Source: Muribaculaceae bacterium
Lineage (GTDB): Bacteria > Bacteroidota > Bacteroidia > Bacteroidales > Muribaculaceae
Direction: 5' to 3'
Length of the DNA stretch: 64,000 bases
Assembly (NCBI GenBank): GCA_017505535.1
Contig: JAFVPD010000024.1
Coordinates: 1 to 64,000, forward strand
Shown piece by piece: positions 1 through 7,485 of the stretch (within the stretch, counting starts at the first letter, position 1; every line of letters begins with the position of its first letter). The notes beneath the pieces are model-generated. The model saw only the letters and a program-made list of their open reading frames with translations. It had not been told where the DNA came from and ran no database searches. The position numbers and the translations under genes are program-made.

Positions 1-14
1 AAAACTTAAAAAGA

Positions 15-845
15 ATGAAGAATAGAAACTTTCTCAGAATGCTGCTCATGGCATTCCTCGCCGTGGCAGGATTGACTGCCTGTAGCGATGATGATGAGCC
101 AAAAGATTCAGTCAAAGAAATCAGGATGCTGGTGTCGGCAGAAACAGGCGTGACGTATGCGTGGGGCGATGACATGAAGGAGTACCCCATAGAGTGCATG
201 CTCGTCAAGACGGAAGGTGATTCCGAAGAATGGCAAAACCTTGGATTTGAACAGATAAAAGGCTTTTCCTATGAACGCGGACACGAATATTATCTTTCGG
301 TAAAGCGCACAATCCTCGCCAATCCACCTGCGGATGCTTCCGACCGCACATATGAACTTATCCGTATTCTTGAAGACAGACTTGTAGTAGACCCTGAAAT
401 CCCGATTGACAAAGAGATAAAAACGGAAGCAGACATAGAATACTATGACTTATGTCCTTTTGAGAAGTATGCTATCAGCAAAGAGTTTATTGTCGATAAG
501 GATAGGAAAATACTCTATGGCGATGGTTCCCCACTGCCTTCATACGAGTATGCCCGTATTTGGCTGGAAAATGTTCTCGATATGGAAGACCCTAATTGGG
601 TGAAATTTCAGACTGTGCCTTATCAGGCGACTTATTCGTATGCCTTTTCACCGTTTTCTGATGAAATTCGTTTGGTGCACAACGAGTCTTCCGGTCCGAT
701 GTTCAAGAATGTTGTTCCTGAAGATGACTTTACACGCATTACTCAATCCATGAACTCCGGCGAGGAAGTCTACTATACGCTTATCCTTGCAAATGTCTAT
801 AAAAAAGGTCTTCAAAAGGTGAAATTTACTATAAAAAAACAATAA
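15..845 (+). CDS. DUF4377-type lipoprotein
   Basis: A 276-residue predicted lipoprotein. A short basic N-terminus and hydrophobic stretch end in the lipobox LTAC, giving lipidation at Cys23, followed by an acidic SDDDEP linker that in Bacteroidota often accompanies surface export. Residues about 36-120 match the DUF4377 pattern as I know it: a conserved Cys in IECMLVK, then GFSYERGHEYYLSV and NPPADASDRTYELI. The function of that domain is unknown. The C-terminal 150 residues are not recognised. The stop is followed one base later by the start of the next lipoprotein, which has nearly the same signal peptide, so the two form an operon. The true upstream context is cut off by the window edge. 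Confidence 0.8.
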   Translation: MKNRNFLRMLLMAFLAVAGLTACSDDDEPKDSVKEIRMLVSAETGVTYAWGDDMKEYPIECMLVKTEGDSEEWQNLGFEQIKGFSYERGHEYYLSVKRTILANPPADASDRTYELIRILEDRLVVDPEIPIDKEIKTEADIEYYDLCPFEKYAISKEFIVDKDRKILYGDGSPLPSYEYARIWLENVLDMEDPNWVKFQTVPYQATYSYAFSPFSDEIRLVHNESSGPMFKNVVPEDDFTRITQSMNSGEEVYYTLILANVYKKGLQKVKFTIKKQ

Positions 846-846
846 A

Positions 847-2166
847 ATGAAACAAAATTATTTCACAATACTATTGGTAGCTATTCTTACTATGGCAGGG
901 CTGACAGCGTGTGGTGACGATAAAGAGCCTGAAATACCTGCATTTGTTGAGAATGCAAGGATATTGGAAAATGGGGAAACCCTTTCTCCCGGAACAATCG
1001 TTCATCTGGAAGGTCAAGGTTTCCTTGAAACCGATGATGTAACTTTGAATTTCTTTTGGGAAACTGGCGACAAACTCATTCCGGAAGGGTATATCAAAGG
1101 GTATTATGCAAAAGTCATATCTAAATCATCCAATGGAATAACAATCCAAATGCCGTATAGGAAACCAGCTTCTCGCGTTGAGGTAAATCTCATACGTGGT
1201 GGCAAAATTATGAATGTCGGCAATGTAAATCTTACCGATGGTCTTACTCCAACAGAACTTAATTTGTATGGCGTGTATAACGCTACTAAAATCGAAACCT
1301 CCCTCGAAAAACAAATAACGAGGTTGGTTGCCGAAGGCAACGACATCAGCGATTTGGAATCATGGACTTTGGATATACACCCCGATTTTCATTCAGCCGT
1401 AGGTGTATATCGAGCATACGGTATTTGTGGATTGTCAAAAGAAAATAATAATCAGTACCCGTTTTTCTTTGATTTATGTACACAAGAATGGAGCAAACTT
1501 AGTGATATGAATACGATTGCATTGTTCAGCAATGGCAATGTAATTGGAGCGATACAGAGCGGTGATGGTAAATTGTATGGGGCTAACGCTATTTCGAATA
1601 ATTTGGAGCGTTCGGAAAATTATGCAATTTCAAGGGAATCGTCACCACAACCTACTTCGAGATTCACATTGCCTGATGGAATAAATGCCGAACAATTCGG
1701 CGAGTATCCCGGTGCATTCACATCACAGTATGTACTACTGTCAGCGAATAAAGGAAATGGAAAATGGATTCCTGTATTATTCCATTCTAATTATGGTTTT
1801 GCCACATTAGATGAAATTGATGCTGACAGACTTATACCATTTTCTGTGCATACTACTACAAAAGATGAAAAAGAGAATTCCCAATGGATATCCGGTTTCA
1901 TCGTTGTACGAGGGGAAGGTGAAAATGGCTGTATGAGTTTATTCTATGCGATAGATGGTAACCTTGCTCTTACGAAAGAGCCTGTTGCTTCATATCCTAA
2001 TATGGCTTTATCTGCTACTGCAAATTATGACAGACCCGGAACACTAACTGTTCATTTTAAAGCAAACCGAAGTGGTAATATCACCTCTGAATACTCATTT
2101 GAAAAGAAAGAATGGACTCCAATCAATGTATTTGGATCGTTTGATGAAATTATATGGATTAATTGA
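847..2166 (+). CDS. Lipoprotein with IPT/TIG-like N-terminal domain
   Basis: A 439-residue predicted lipoprotein, lipidated at Cys22 (LTAC) with the acidic tail GDDKEPE after it. Residues about 35-130 look like an IPT/TIG immunoglobulin-like fold (LSPGTIVHLEGQGF, then alternating beta pattern), which in Bacteroidota is common on surface glycan-binding lipoproteins. The remaining 300 residues are beta-rich with no motif I recognise and could be a propeller. It begins one base after the stop of the preceding lipoprotein and shares its signal-peptide core (AGLTAC), suggesting duplication or module exchange of the export signal. No SusC/SusD pair is visible, so a glycan role is only a guess. Confidence 0.75.
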   Translation: MKQNYFTILLVAILTMAGLTACGDDKEPEIPAFVENARILENGETLSPGTIVHLEGQGFLETDDVTLNFFWETGDKLIPEGYIKGYYAKVISKSSNGITIQMPYRKPASRVEVNLIRGGKIMNVGNVNLTDGLTPTELNLYGVYNATKIETSLEKQITRLVAEGNDISDLESWTLDIHPDFHSAVGVYRAYGICGLSKENNNQYPFFFDLCTQEWSKLSDMNTIALFSNGNVIGAIQSGDGKLYGANAISNNLERSENYAISRESSPQPTSRFTLPDGINAEQFGEYPGAFTSQYVLLSANKGNGKWIPVLFHSNYGFATLDEIDADRLIPFSVHTTTKDEKENSQWISGFIVVRGEGENGCMSLFYAIDGNLALTKEPVASYPNMALSATANYDRPGTLTVHFKANRSGNITSEYSFEKKEWTPINVFGSFDEIIWIN

Positions 2167-2176
2167 TATGGAATTA

Positions 2177-2332
2177 TCATAATGAGCGACCTTGTTCTCT
2201 CAGAATTTTCCAATCATATTTACCTTCTGCAACATCGCCAACCTCATTGAGTGTGTGGCGATGTTTTATTTCATCAAAGGGCTGTCGGTGTTCCGCATAG
2301 TCACAGAGCCAACACTCGACAAATCCTCCCAT
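2177..2332 (-). CDS. Small 51-residue protein, possible gene on a mobile-element remnant
   Basis: A short frame read leftward, starting ATG at 2332 and ending TGA at 2177. It contains a CxxC pair (VECWLCDYAEH) and a charged C-terminus (KYDWKILREQ). A TACCTTTG promoter box lies at 2387-2380 on the same strand, about 48 bases before the start, and a stop codon shortly upstream of the ATG fixes the frame. No homolog is recognised. The frame covers an inverted repeat that could instead be the terminator of the lipoprotein operon on the other strand, so this may be non-coding sequence. Confidence 0.35.
   Translation of the reverse strand: MGGFVECWLCDYAEHRQPFDEIKHRHTLNEVGDVAEGKYDWKILREQGRSL
2231..2267 (+). 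terminator. Possible terminator of the lipoprotein operon
   Basis: A 10-bp perfect inverted repeat (AACATCGCCA with TGGCGATGTT, 15-base loop) followed by TTT lies 65 bases after the second lipoprotein stop. It also lies inside the 51-codon frame on the minus strand, so one of the two readings may be coincidental. Confidence 0.45.
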
Positions 2333-2379
2333 TTTCAGCAAAGTTTATTGAGTCGGTCGTTTATTTCCGTTATCGGATG

Positions 2380-2387
2380 CAAAGGTA
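2380..2387 (-). promoter_or_regulatory. Bacteroidota -7 element for the 51-codon frame
   Basis: The minus strand reads TACCTTTG, matching TAnnTTTG. The -33 position reads TTTTC rather than TTTG, so it is a near-consensus promoter. It points leftward toward the small frame ending at 2177. Confidence 0.5.
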
Positions 2388-2429
2388 GCCAAACATCATA
2401 TGAATAAGAAAAGCTCAAGCGGTGAACCG

Positions 2430-2473
2430 TTTGGAGCAGTTTCTTCCTCCGTTGGAGAGTAAACAGCTCCAAA
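2430..2473. repeat. Long imperfect inverted repeat
   Basis: TTTGGAGCAGTTT (2430-2442) pairs with AAACAGCTCCAAA (2461-2473) with one mismatch. The loop holds a second small hairpin, CTCC (2447-2450) with GGAG (2454-2457). No T-run follows on either strand, so it does not look like a terminator. It lies upstream of the leftward promoter at 2380 and could be an operator, a recombination site or a structured transcript. Confidence 0.5.
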
Positions 2474-2698
2474 ACCTTTTCCTATTCATCGGCTTGGCTT
2501 GAAACAGCATCCGGCAACGGAGATAAACGACTGACGAAATCGTAGAAATAAAGAACTGCATAATAATAGGTCTTTACTTGGTAATCTATCATTCAAGATG
2601 TCCTCAAATCTTTTAGTGGCTTATTATTTTAGACAGAGAGAAATTTGGCAAGCGGCAGATTTCACTCCCTCCAAAATAATAGATTGATAAGAGTGTGC
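2474..2698. other. Non-coding stretch, nothing recognised
   Basis: No credible gene was found on either strand. Sequence character resembles the surrounding accessory DNA. The only nearby frame of any length is antisense to the promoter at 2699 and has no similarity I recognise. Confidence 0.5.
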
Positions 2699-2730
2699 TT
2701 TTGCTGTTCTTGGAAATTGTCGTACCTTTG
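2699..2730 (+). promoter_or_regulatory. Strong orphan promoter
   Basis: TTTTG (2699-2703), a 19-base spacer and TACCTTTG (2723-2730) match the Bacteroidota sigma-ABfr consensus. Downstream there is only a seven-codon frame (METSNCK, ATG at 2751 or 2748) that ends at once, then a small hairpin near 2800 (ACGCT with AGCGT). The promoter looks left over from a lost gene, or drives a leader RNA. Confidence 0.65.
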
Positions 2731-2910
2731 TGCCGAAATCGTGGAATGATGGAAACATCAAACTGCAAATAGCACTGAAAAGAGAAGAAACATCCTTTAT
2801 TGATACGCTTTGAGCGTTAAGAAACAATAAAAACGTTAAATCTTCACCTTTTAGAATGCGCCCTTAAAGGTTATGACCATATTTCTGACTTATTACTCGC
2901 AAAATATTGA

Positions 2911-3117
2911 GTAATAACTGGTTGTAAATACAGGAACTGTCAATCATTAGAGACAATCACATTGGGCTCCGAAATTGACAATATTTCAGAAAATGCATTT
3001 TACGGTTGCGATGCACTTAAAACAATCTTTGTACCAGCCAAACAAACCGATTACTATAAAAAGCTTCTGCCTAAAAACCTCCACTCTTTTATCGTAGAAC
3101 TTGCTCCTAAAAAGTAG
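2911..3117 (+). pseudogene. 3' remnant of a BspA-like leucine-rich-repeat protein
   Basis: A frame open from just after a stop at 2908-2910 to TAG at 3117 encodes an LRR_5/BspA-type repeat: SLETITLGSEI, NISENAFYGCDALKTI and then FVPAKQTDYYKKLLP before a short tail. The pattern I-x3-AF-x-GC-x2-L-x2-I is the hallmark of this surface-protein family. There is no start codon, signal peptide or further repeats, and a stop precedes the fragment, so only the last repeat and the C-terminal cap of a once larger gene remain. The gene was probably lost by deletion. Confidence 0.7.
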
Positions 3118-3172
3118 TAAAGGAGCTACAATAATTGAGATGACCCACAAAAAATGATTTTTTGCATAAAAA

Positions 3173-3204
3173 TTTGCATATTTCAAAAATGTGTCATACC
3201 TTTG
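3173..3204 (+). promoter_or_regulatory. Promoter of the candidate small RNA
   Basis: TTTG (3173-3176), a 20-base spacer and TACCTTTG (3197-3204) fit the consensus very well. The next 100 bases carry no gene and end in a strong terminator. Confidence 0.7.
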
Positions 3205-3209
3205 TCTCA

Positions 3210-3312
3210 GAATCGGAATAGATTCAATCATACCAGACAATAATCACATCCCTGTATACACTTTACAACATGTAAGCAGAGAGCTATGTCGTGAGACATG
3301 GCTCTCTTTTTT
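3210..3312 (+). ncRNA. Candidate small RNA (about 100 nt)
   Basis: A transcript starting a few bases after the TACCTTTG box at 3197-3204 would run about 100 bases and end at the hairpin plus T-run at 3278-3312. No frame longer than two codons follows an ATG inside it. A consensus promoter, no coding capacity and a strong terminator is how an independently transcribed small RNA looks. It could instead be the leader of a deleted gene, since the region on both sides is decayed. It shows no similarity I recognise to 6S, tmRNA, SRP or RNase P RNA. Confidence 0.5.
3278..3312 (+). terminator. Intrinsic terminator of the candidate small RNA
   Basis: AGAGAGCTATGTC pairs over 13 positions (one G-U) with GACATGGCTCTCT around a GTGA tetraloop, followed by a run of T ending at 3312. 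Confidence 0.85.
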
Positions 3313-3343
3313 ATTGTCAGCGTCCAAATACTTCTGAGCTAAT

Positions 3344-3373
3344 AAAAAAGCCGGAAACATTTCTGTTTCCGGC
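3344..3373 (-). terminator. Terminator of the aminotransferase gene
   Basis: GCCGGAAACA and TGTTTCCGGC form a perfect 10-bp stem with a four-base loop (3350-3373). On the minus strand it is followed by a T-run (the A-run at 3344-3349 on the plus strand). It lies 32 bases past the aminotransferase stop. Confidence 0.9.
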
Positions 3374-3404
3374 CTGCTATATCGCTAAAACTATTATTCT
3401 TTAC

Positions 3405-4601
3405 TTAGGCAAGCTTTGCGAGAGCTTCTTTGATGCGACGCATTGCCTCGCGTATGTTGTCATCGCTGGTTGCATAGGACAAACGTATATATCCGGGCAA
3501 GCAGAATGCTTCTCCGTCAACAGTTGCCACATGTCCCTCTTCAAGAAGATACATTGCAAGGTCGCCGGAATTAGCAATCACTCTATCACCAAATTTCTTT
3601 CCAATATAGCTTGACACCTCGGGGAAAAGGTAGAATGCCCCTTGAGGCTCATTAACCTTAATTCCGGGAATTTCACGAGCGAGAGAAACAACCAAGTCAC
3701 GACGGCGTTGGAATGCCACGCGCATTTGTTCAACACATTCTTGGCTGCCCACATAGGCTGCTTCAGCTGCTTTTTGGGCAATTGATGAAGCGCCCGAAGT
3801 GTATTGACTTTGCAACTTATTGGTCGCTTTTGCCACCCACAATGGAGCCGCAATAAAGCCAATGCGCCATCCGGTCATTGCATAAGCCTTTGATACACCA
3901 TTAACAATGATTGTGCGATCGGCGATTTCAGGGAACGATGCGAGTGAAGTGAATTCACCTGTGAAATTGATGTGTTCATAAATTTCATCGGCAAGGACAA
4001 GCACATCGGGATATTTTGCGAGCACTTCTACAAGCGCTTTTAGTTCGTCTTTGGTATAGACACTTCCTGTGGGATTTGAAGGAGAGCAAATGAGCACCAT
4101 GCGAGTTTTGGGAGTAATCGCAGCTTCAAGTTGAGCCGGAGTTACTTTAAAGTCTTGTTCAATGGTAGCCGGAACAAGCACATTTGTGCCCTCGGCAAGT
4201 TTCACCATCTCAACATAGCTCACCCATGCAGGAGTGGGGATTACAACTTCATCACCGGGGTTAATCACGCTCAAGATCACGTTACACAATGATTGTTTTG
4301 CACCACCCGATACCACAATTTGCTCTGGTGCATATTCAAGACCATTCTCATTTTTGAGTTTTGCCGCAATAGCTTTTCTCAACGACAAATAACCCGGAAC
4401 CGGTGTGTAGAACGTAAAGTTGTCATCAATAGCCTGTTTGGCTGCTTGTTTGATGTGATCAGGGGTAGCAAAGTCGGGCTCTCCTACCGATAAATTTATT
4501 ACGTCAACACCTTGAGCTTTTAACTCATTGCTTTTTTGAGACATCGCCAAAGTTTGCGATGGAGAGAGCGATTGAACGCGATTTGAGATGTGAGTTGTCA
4601 T
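3405..4601 (-). CDS. aspC: Class I/II pyridoxal-phosphate aminotransferase (aspartate aminotransferase type)
   Basis: A 398-residue cytosolic aminotransferase of fold type I. Visible landmarks are the N-terminal NLSVGEPDFATPDHI, the substrate-side SPSNPTGSVY near residue 175, the DEIYEHI cofactor Asp/Tyr region, and the Schiff-base lysine in VSKAYAMTGWRIGF near residue 238, with a C-terminal Arg in GYIRLSYA. The family (subgroup I-gamma, thermophile AspAT-like) transfers amino groups between aspartate or aromatic amino acids and 2-oxoglutarate. Length is normal. It is a single-gene unit with its own terminator. A minus-strand TATCTTTG box at 4654-4647 probably serves as the -7 promoter element. 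The exact substrate cannot be told from sequence. Confidence 0.88.
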   Translation of the reverse strand: MTTHISNRVQSLSPSQTLAMSQKSNELKAQGVDVINLSVGEPDFATPDHIKQAAKQAIDDNFTFYTPVPGYLSLRKAIAAKLKNENGLEYAPEQIVVSGGAKQSLCNVILSVINPGDEVVIPTPAWVSYVEMVKLAEGTNVLVPATIEQDFKVTPAQLEAAITPKTRMVLICSPSNPTGSVYTKDELKALVEVLAKYPDVLVLADEIYEHINFTGEFTSLASFPEIADRTIIVNGVSKAYAMTGWRIGFIAAPLWVAKATNKLQSQYTSGASSIAQKAAEAAYVGSQECVEQMRVAFQRRRDLVVSLAREIPGIKVNEPQGAFYLFPEVSSYIGKKFGDRVIANSGDLAMYLLEEGHVATVDGEAFCLPGYIRLSYATSDDNIREAMRRIKEALAKLA

Positions 4602-4696
4602 TTTTATAGTTTATATTAGGCTATATTATTTATCAAAATATCGTGGCAAAGATAGTTATTTTTAGCACATTTCACACTATAATCCTACTTATATTT

Positions 4697-5443
4697 TCAT
4701 ATTGAAAGGTTGCAACGGCAATCCTGACGTCGTAAAACGGAAAATGTATTGAATTGCATCGACAAACAATCAAATGTCAGCAATCGATTGGTGAGTAATT
4801 GTCCTATTCCGGTTATATACTTTATTGCCTCGGTTGCCTGAATCGTTCCAAGAATTCCGGGCACCACTCCAAGCGGGCCTATTACGTCTCCCTTCTCGGG
4901 CATTGAGTCAAAAAGGCATCGATAACAAGCCGACCCGGGGACTATGGTCATCGTTTGCCCTTGATATTGATAAATTGCACCATGGTTATAGGGCTTACGG
5001 AGTGCGACACATGTGTCATTGATGAGAAATTTTGCGTCAAAAGAGTCGGTTGCATCTATCACAAAATCATACTGAGAAATCACCTCCGAGGCATTCTCTT
5101 GTGTTAGAAACATTGCATGAGTCACTACATTCAGATTGGGATTTAATGCCAACATGCGTTCCCGGGCCGACTCCACCTTGGGCCGAGAGATATCGGAGGT
5201 CATGTGAATGACTTGTCGTTGGAGATTTGTTCTATCTACCACATCTCCATCTATCACACCAATTGTACCTACTCCCGCTGCCGCAAGATATAGCAACACA
5301 GGAGAGCCAAGCCCGCCGGCTCCAATAACCAATATTTTTGAATTCAACAGTTTCAACTGCCCCTCAGGTCCAAAATCGGGCAATATCACCTGACGGCGAT
5401 ATCGCTCCATCTCCTCCTCGGTCAATCTATTTTGGCTCTTCAT
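4697..5443 (-). CDS. ThiF/MoeB/HesA-family adenylyltransferase (E1-like)
   Basis: A 248-residue E1-like enzyme that adenylates the C-terminus of a small ubiquitin-like sulfur carrier. The nucleotide-binding GAGGLGSPVLLYLAAAG is at about 40-56, followed by DGDVVDRTNLQRQ with the Arg and Gln that contact ATP. A zinc site is formed by CYRC near residue 172 and CRC at the C-terminus. There is no rhodanese domain, so it resembles ThiF or short MoeB. No ThiS or MoaD gene is adjacent, which leaves the partner (thiamine or molybdopterin synthesis) open. Its start lies inside the 3' end of the upstream HD-phosphohydrolase gene (17-base overlap), so the two are co-transcribed. Confidence 0.88.
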   Translation of the reverse strand: MKSQNRLTEEEMERYRRQVILPDFGPEGQLKLLNSKILVIGAGGLGSPVLLYLAAAGVGTIGVIDGDVVDRTNLQRQVIHMTSDISRPKVESARERMLALNPNLNVVTHAMFLTQENASEVISQYDFVIDATDSFDAKFLINDTCVALRKPYNHGAIYQYQGQTMTIVPGSACYRCLFDSMPEKGDVIGPLGVVPGILGTIQATEAIKYITGIGQLLTNRLLTFDCLSMQFNTFSVLRRQDCRCNLSI

Positions 5444-7472
5444 CTTTCGCCACCTCTTTGGGATATGAAATGCGAGAATGATAAATCGTACGCAATCGAG
5501 AGATAAACACCTCTTTGATTTCCTTCACGTCCTTGAACGACAATAACGAATCGTTGTGCAATCCATCGACTATTTGCGAATCAATTATGCGATTCACCAA
5601 ATTGGCTATCTCATCGGCCGAATGGTCTTTCAATGAACGTGACGCAGCCTCAACCGAGTCAGCCATCATGAGTATTGAAGTCTCTCTTGATTGGGGATTA
5701 GGGCCGGGATAGGTAAATGGTTGCGGATCAACATCCTCATCGGGGTGTTCATTGCAATAGGTCATATAAAAATATTTTGCTTTCCCCTGTCCATGATGTT
5801 GAGATATAAAATCGCGTATAACATGAGGGAGTTTAGCTTTTTCGGCACGTTTTAGGCCATCATTCACATGCCCTATCACAATGCGAGCGCTCTGCTGCGG
5901 ACTGAGTGCATCATGTGGATTGACGCCATGTTGATTTTCTGTGAAAAATGCAGGATTGTTCATTTTTCCAATATCATGATACAATGCTCCGGCTCTCACC
6001 AGTTGGGCATTGGCTCCTATGCGCAACGCCGCATCAAAAGCCAAATTACTCACTGAGATGGAATGTTGGAATGTTCCGGGACATTTCTCGGCCAATTCGC
6101 GCAACGTTTCGTTATTTATATCGGCCAACTCCACAAGTGTCACCTTAGAAGTAAACCCAAATATTTTCTCCACAACGAAAATCAACACATAGGCAAACGA
6201 GATGAGCACCGCATTGATTGCAAAGGCGCCAAACATGTGCACATCAATAGTATCGATCGACCCTGATCGTATCACGTCTATCGCCACATAGGAGCAACAA
6301 TATGACAAATACACCAAAATAGCGGTTCTCACCAATTGGGAACGATTGGTTAATTCCTTTAATGAATAAATCGCTGTTACCCCGGCAATAAATTGCACAA
6401 AGATAAATTCAAATGCATTATCGGCAATTCCCGAACATATCATTGCCTCGATCATGAGACAGAACAGAGCTGTGCGGGAGTCAAAAAACACAAGCAACAT
6501 TATGGGCATTATGGTAAACGGCACCATGTGCATTCCCAAACTGAAGGTGTGCTTCATCGCAAAAGCAAATACGGCAAACACCACCGTCATAAACATGATG
6601 AACGCCATTGCTCGCATGTTTTCAAACAATTCGCGTCTGAAATAGAACAGATAGCAATACAACGCAGCAAGCAAAATCATTATAAACAACGACTGTCCGG
6701 CCACCGAATATACTTCATGGGTTGACAATCCATTCTTTCGATTGTGCGACATCTCCTCATAGGTTTTCAATATCACATACAACTGAGGTGTCACCTTTTC
6801 GCCTCTGTCAATTATGCGCTCGCCCTCTTGCACTATTCCAATCGGAGCCATTGCTTTCTGCATTACCTCACGATAAAGGCGCGATGATTCCACAGAGTCA
6901 TACACCACATTTGGAACAAGATACATTGACATATTCATGGCCTTAATAGCCCTACTATACACCTCGCCGGGCAATAGACTATCTATGGCTGTATATGCTT
7001 CTCGTGCCGAGCGGAATGATGTAGTGGGCTCACTGACAGCCCTATGGCCTTGAATAAACCTCACACGAGGCATATCTCCTGAATCTATGCTCTTTTGCGT
7101 CTCCAAACTCACAATTCCGTCGGCATAAATGCTTCGCAACGTGTTGACCATGCGATTACGCTGCGTTGGAGGCACCAACAGCCGATTGAGCGTGTCGGCA
7201 AATGCTTTCACCGCCGATTGTTCAATCATAGCATCTCGCTTATATACCGGTTGAAATGTACTGTTTATGCTATCTCTCACATGCTCGGCACTCACCGAAT
7301 CAAGATTAATGGGGATATCATACGGCGCGGTGAGTAGCGAATAGGCCCAAGGTCTATTAAGCTCGTAAATATAACTTCGCTGCGACTTCCTCGGCAATGA
7401 ATATAAAATAATCAACGCCGACACCATGAACAAAATCGTGCGAATGACTGTATTGCGTGATGGAGTTTTCAT
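5427..7472 (-). CDS. 7TM-HD phosphohydrolase, PgpH-like (cyclic-di-AMP phosphodiesterase family)
   Basis: A 681-residue inner-membrane protein. One N-terminal transmembrane segment (about 12-28) is followed by an extracytoplasmic 7TMR-HDED domain to about 270, seven membrane segments to about 450, then a cytosolic HD domain with the metal motif GALYHDIGK near residue 500, the upstream H in GTFQHS, and ISQHHGQGK further on. PgpH proteins of this architecture hydrolyse cyclic-di-AMP; that activity here is inferred from family. It begins 13 bases past the relA/spoT stop and overlaps the ThiF-like gene, forming a three-gene minus-strand run that includes two nucleotide second-messenger enzymes. 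Confidence 0.88.
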   Translation of the reverse strand: MKTPSRNTVIRTILFMVSALIILYSLPRKSQRSYIYELNRPWAYSLLTAPYDIPINLDSVSAEHVRDSINSTFQPVYKRDAMIEQSAVKAFADTLNRLLVPPTQRNRMVNTLRSIYADGIVSLETQKSIDSGDMPRVRFIQGHRAVSEPTTSFRSAREAYTAIDSLLPGEVYSRAIKAMNMSMYLVPNVVYDSVESSRLYREVMQKAMAPIGIVQEGERIIDRGEKVTPQLYVILKTYEEMSHNRKNGLSTHEVYSVAGQSLFIMILLAALYCYLFYFRRELFENMRAMAFIMFMTVVFAVFAFAMKHTFSLGMHMVPFTIMPIMLLVFFDSRTALFCLMIEAMICSGIADNAFEFIFVQFIAGVTAIYSLKELTNRSQLVRTAILVYLSYCCSYVAIDVIRSGSIDTIDVHMFGAFAINAVLISFAYVLIFVVEKIFGFTSKVTLVELADINNETLRELAEKCPGTFQHSISVSNLAFDAALRIGANAQLVRAGALYHDIGKMNNPAFFTENQHGVNPHDALSPQQSARIVIGHVNDGLKRAEKAKLPHVIRDFISQHHGQGKAKYFYMTYCNEHPDEDVDPQPFTYPGPNPQSRETSILMMADSVEAASRSLKDHSADEIANLVNRIIDSQIVDGLHNDSLLSFKDVKEIKEVFISRLRTIYHSRISYPKEVAKDEEPK

Positions 7473-7485
7473 ACTTCTATAACAA

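Noticed and set aside
2192-2407. 71-codon plus-strand frame after the second lipoprotein
   Set aside because: It has no promoter or family resemblance and is antisense to the more plausible 51-codon frame; it also spans a minus-strand promoter.
2624-2827. 67-codon minus-strand frame
   Set aside because: It runs antisense through the strong promoter at 2699-2730 and has no recognisable features.
3291-3614. 107-codon plus-strand frame across the small-RNA terminator
   Set aside because: It overlaps two terminators and then runs antisense through the aminotransferase gene.
6393-6725. 110-codon plus-strand frame opposite the HD phosphohydrolase
   Set aside because: It is His/Lys-rich because it mirrors membrane-segment codons of the real gene; no start context or homology.
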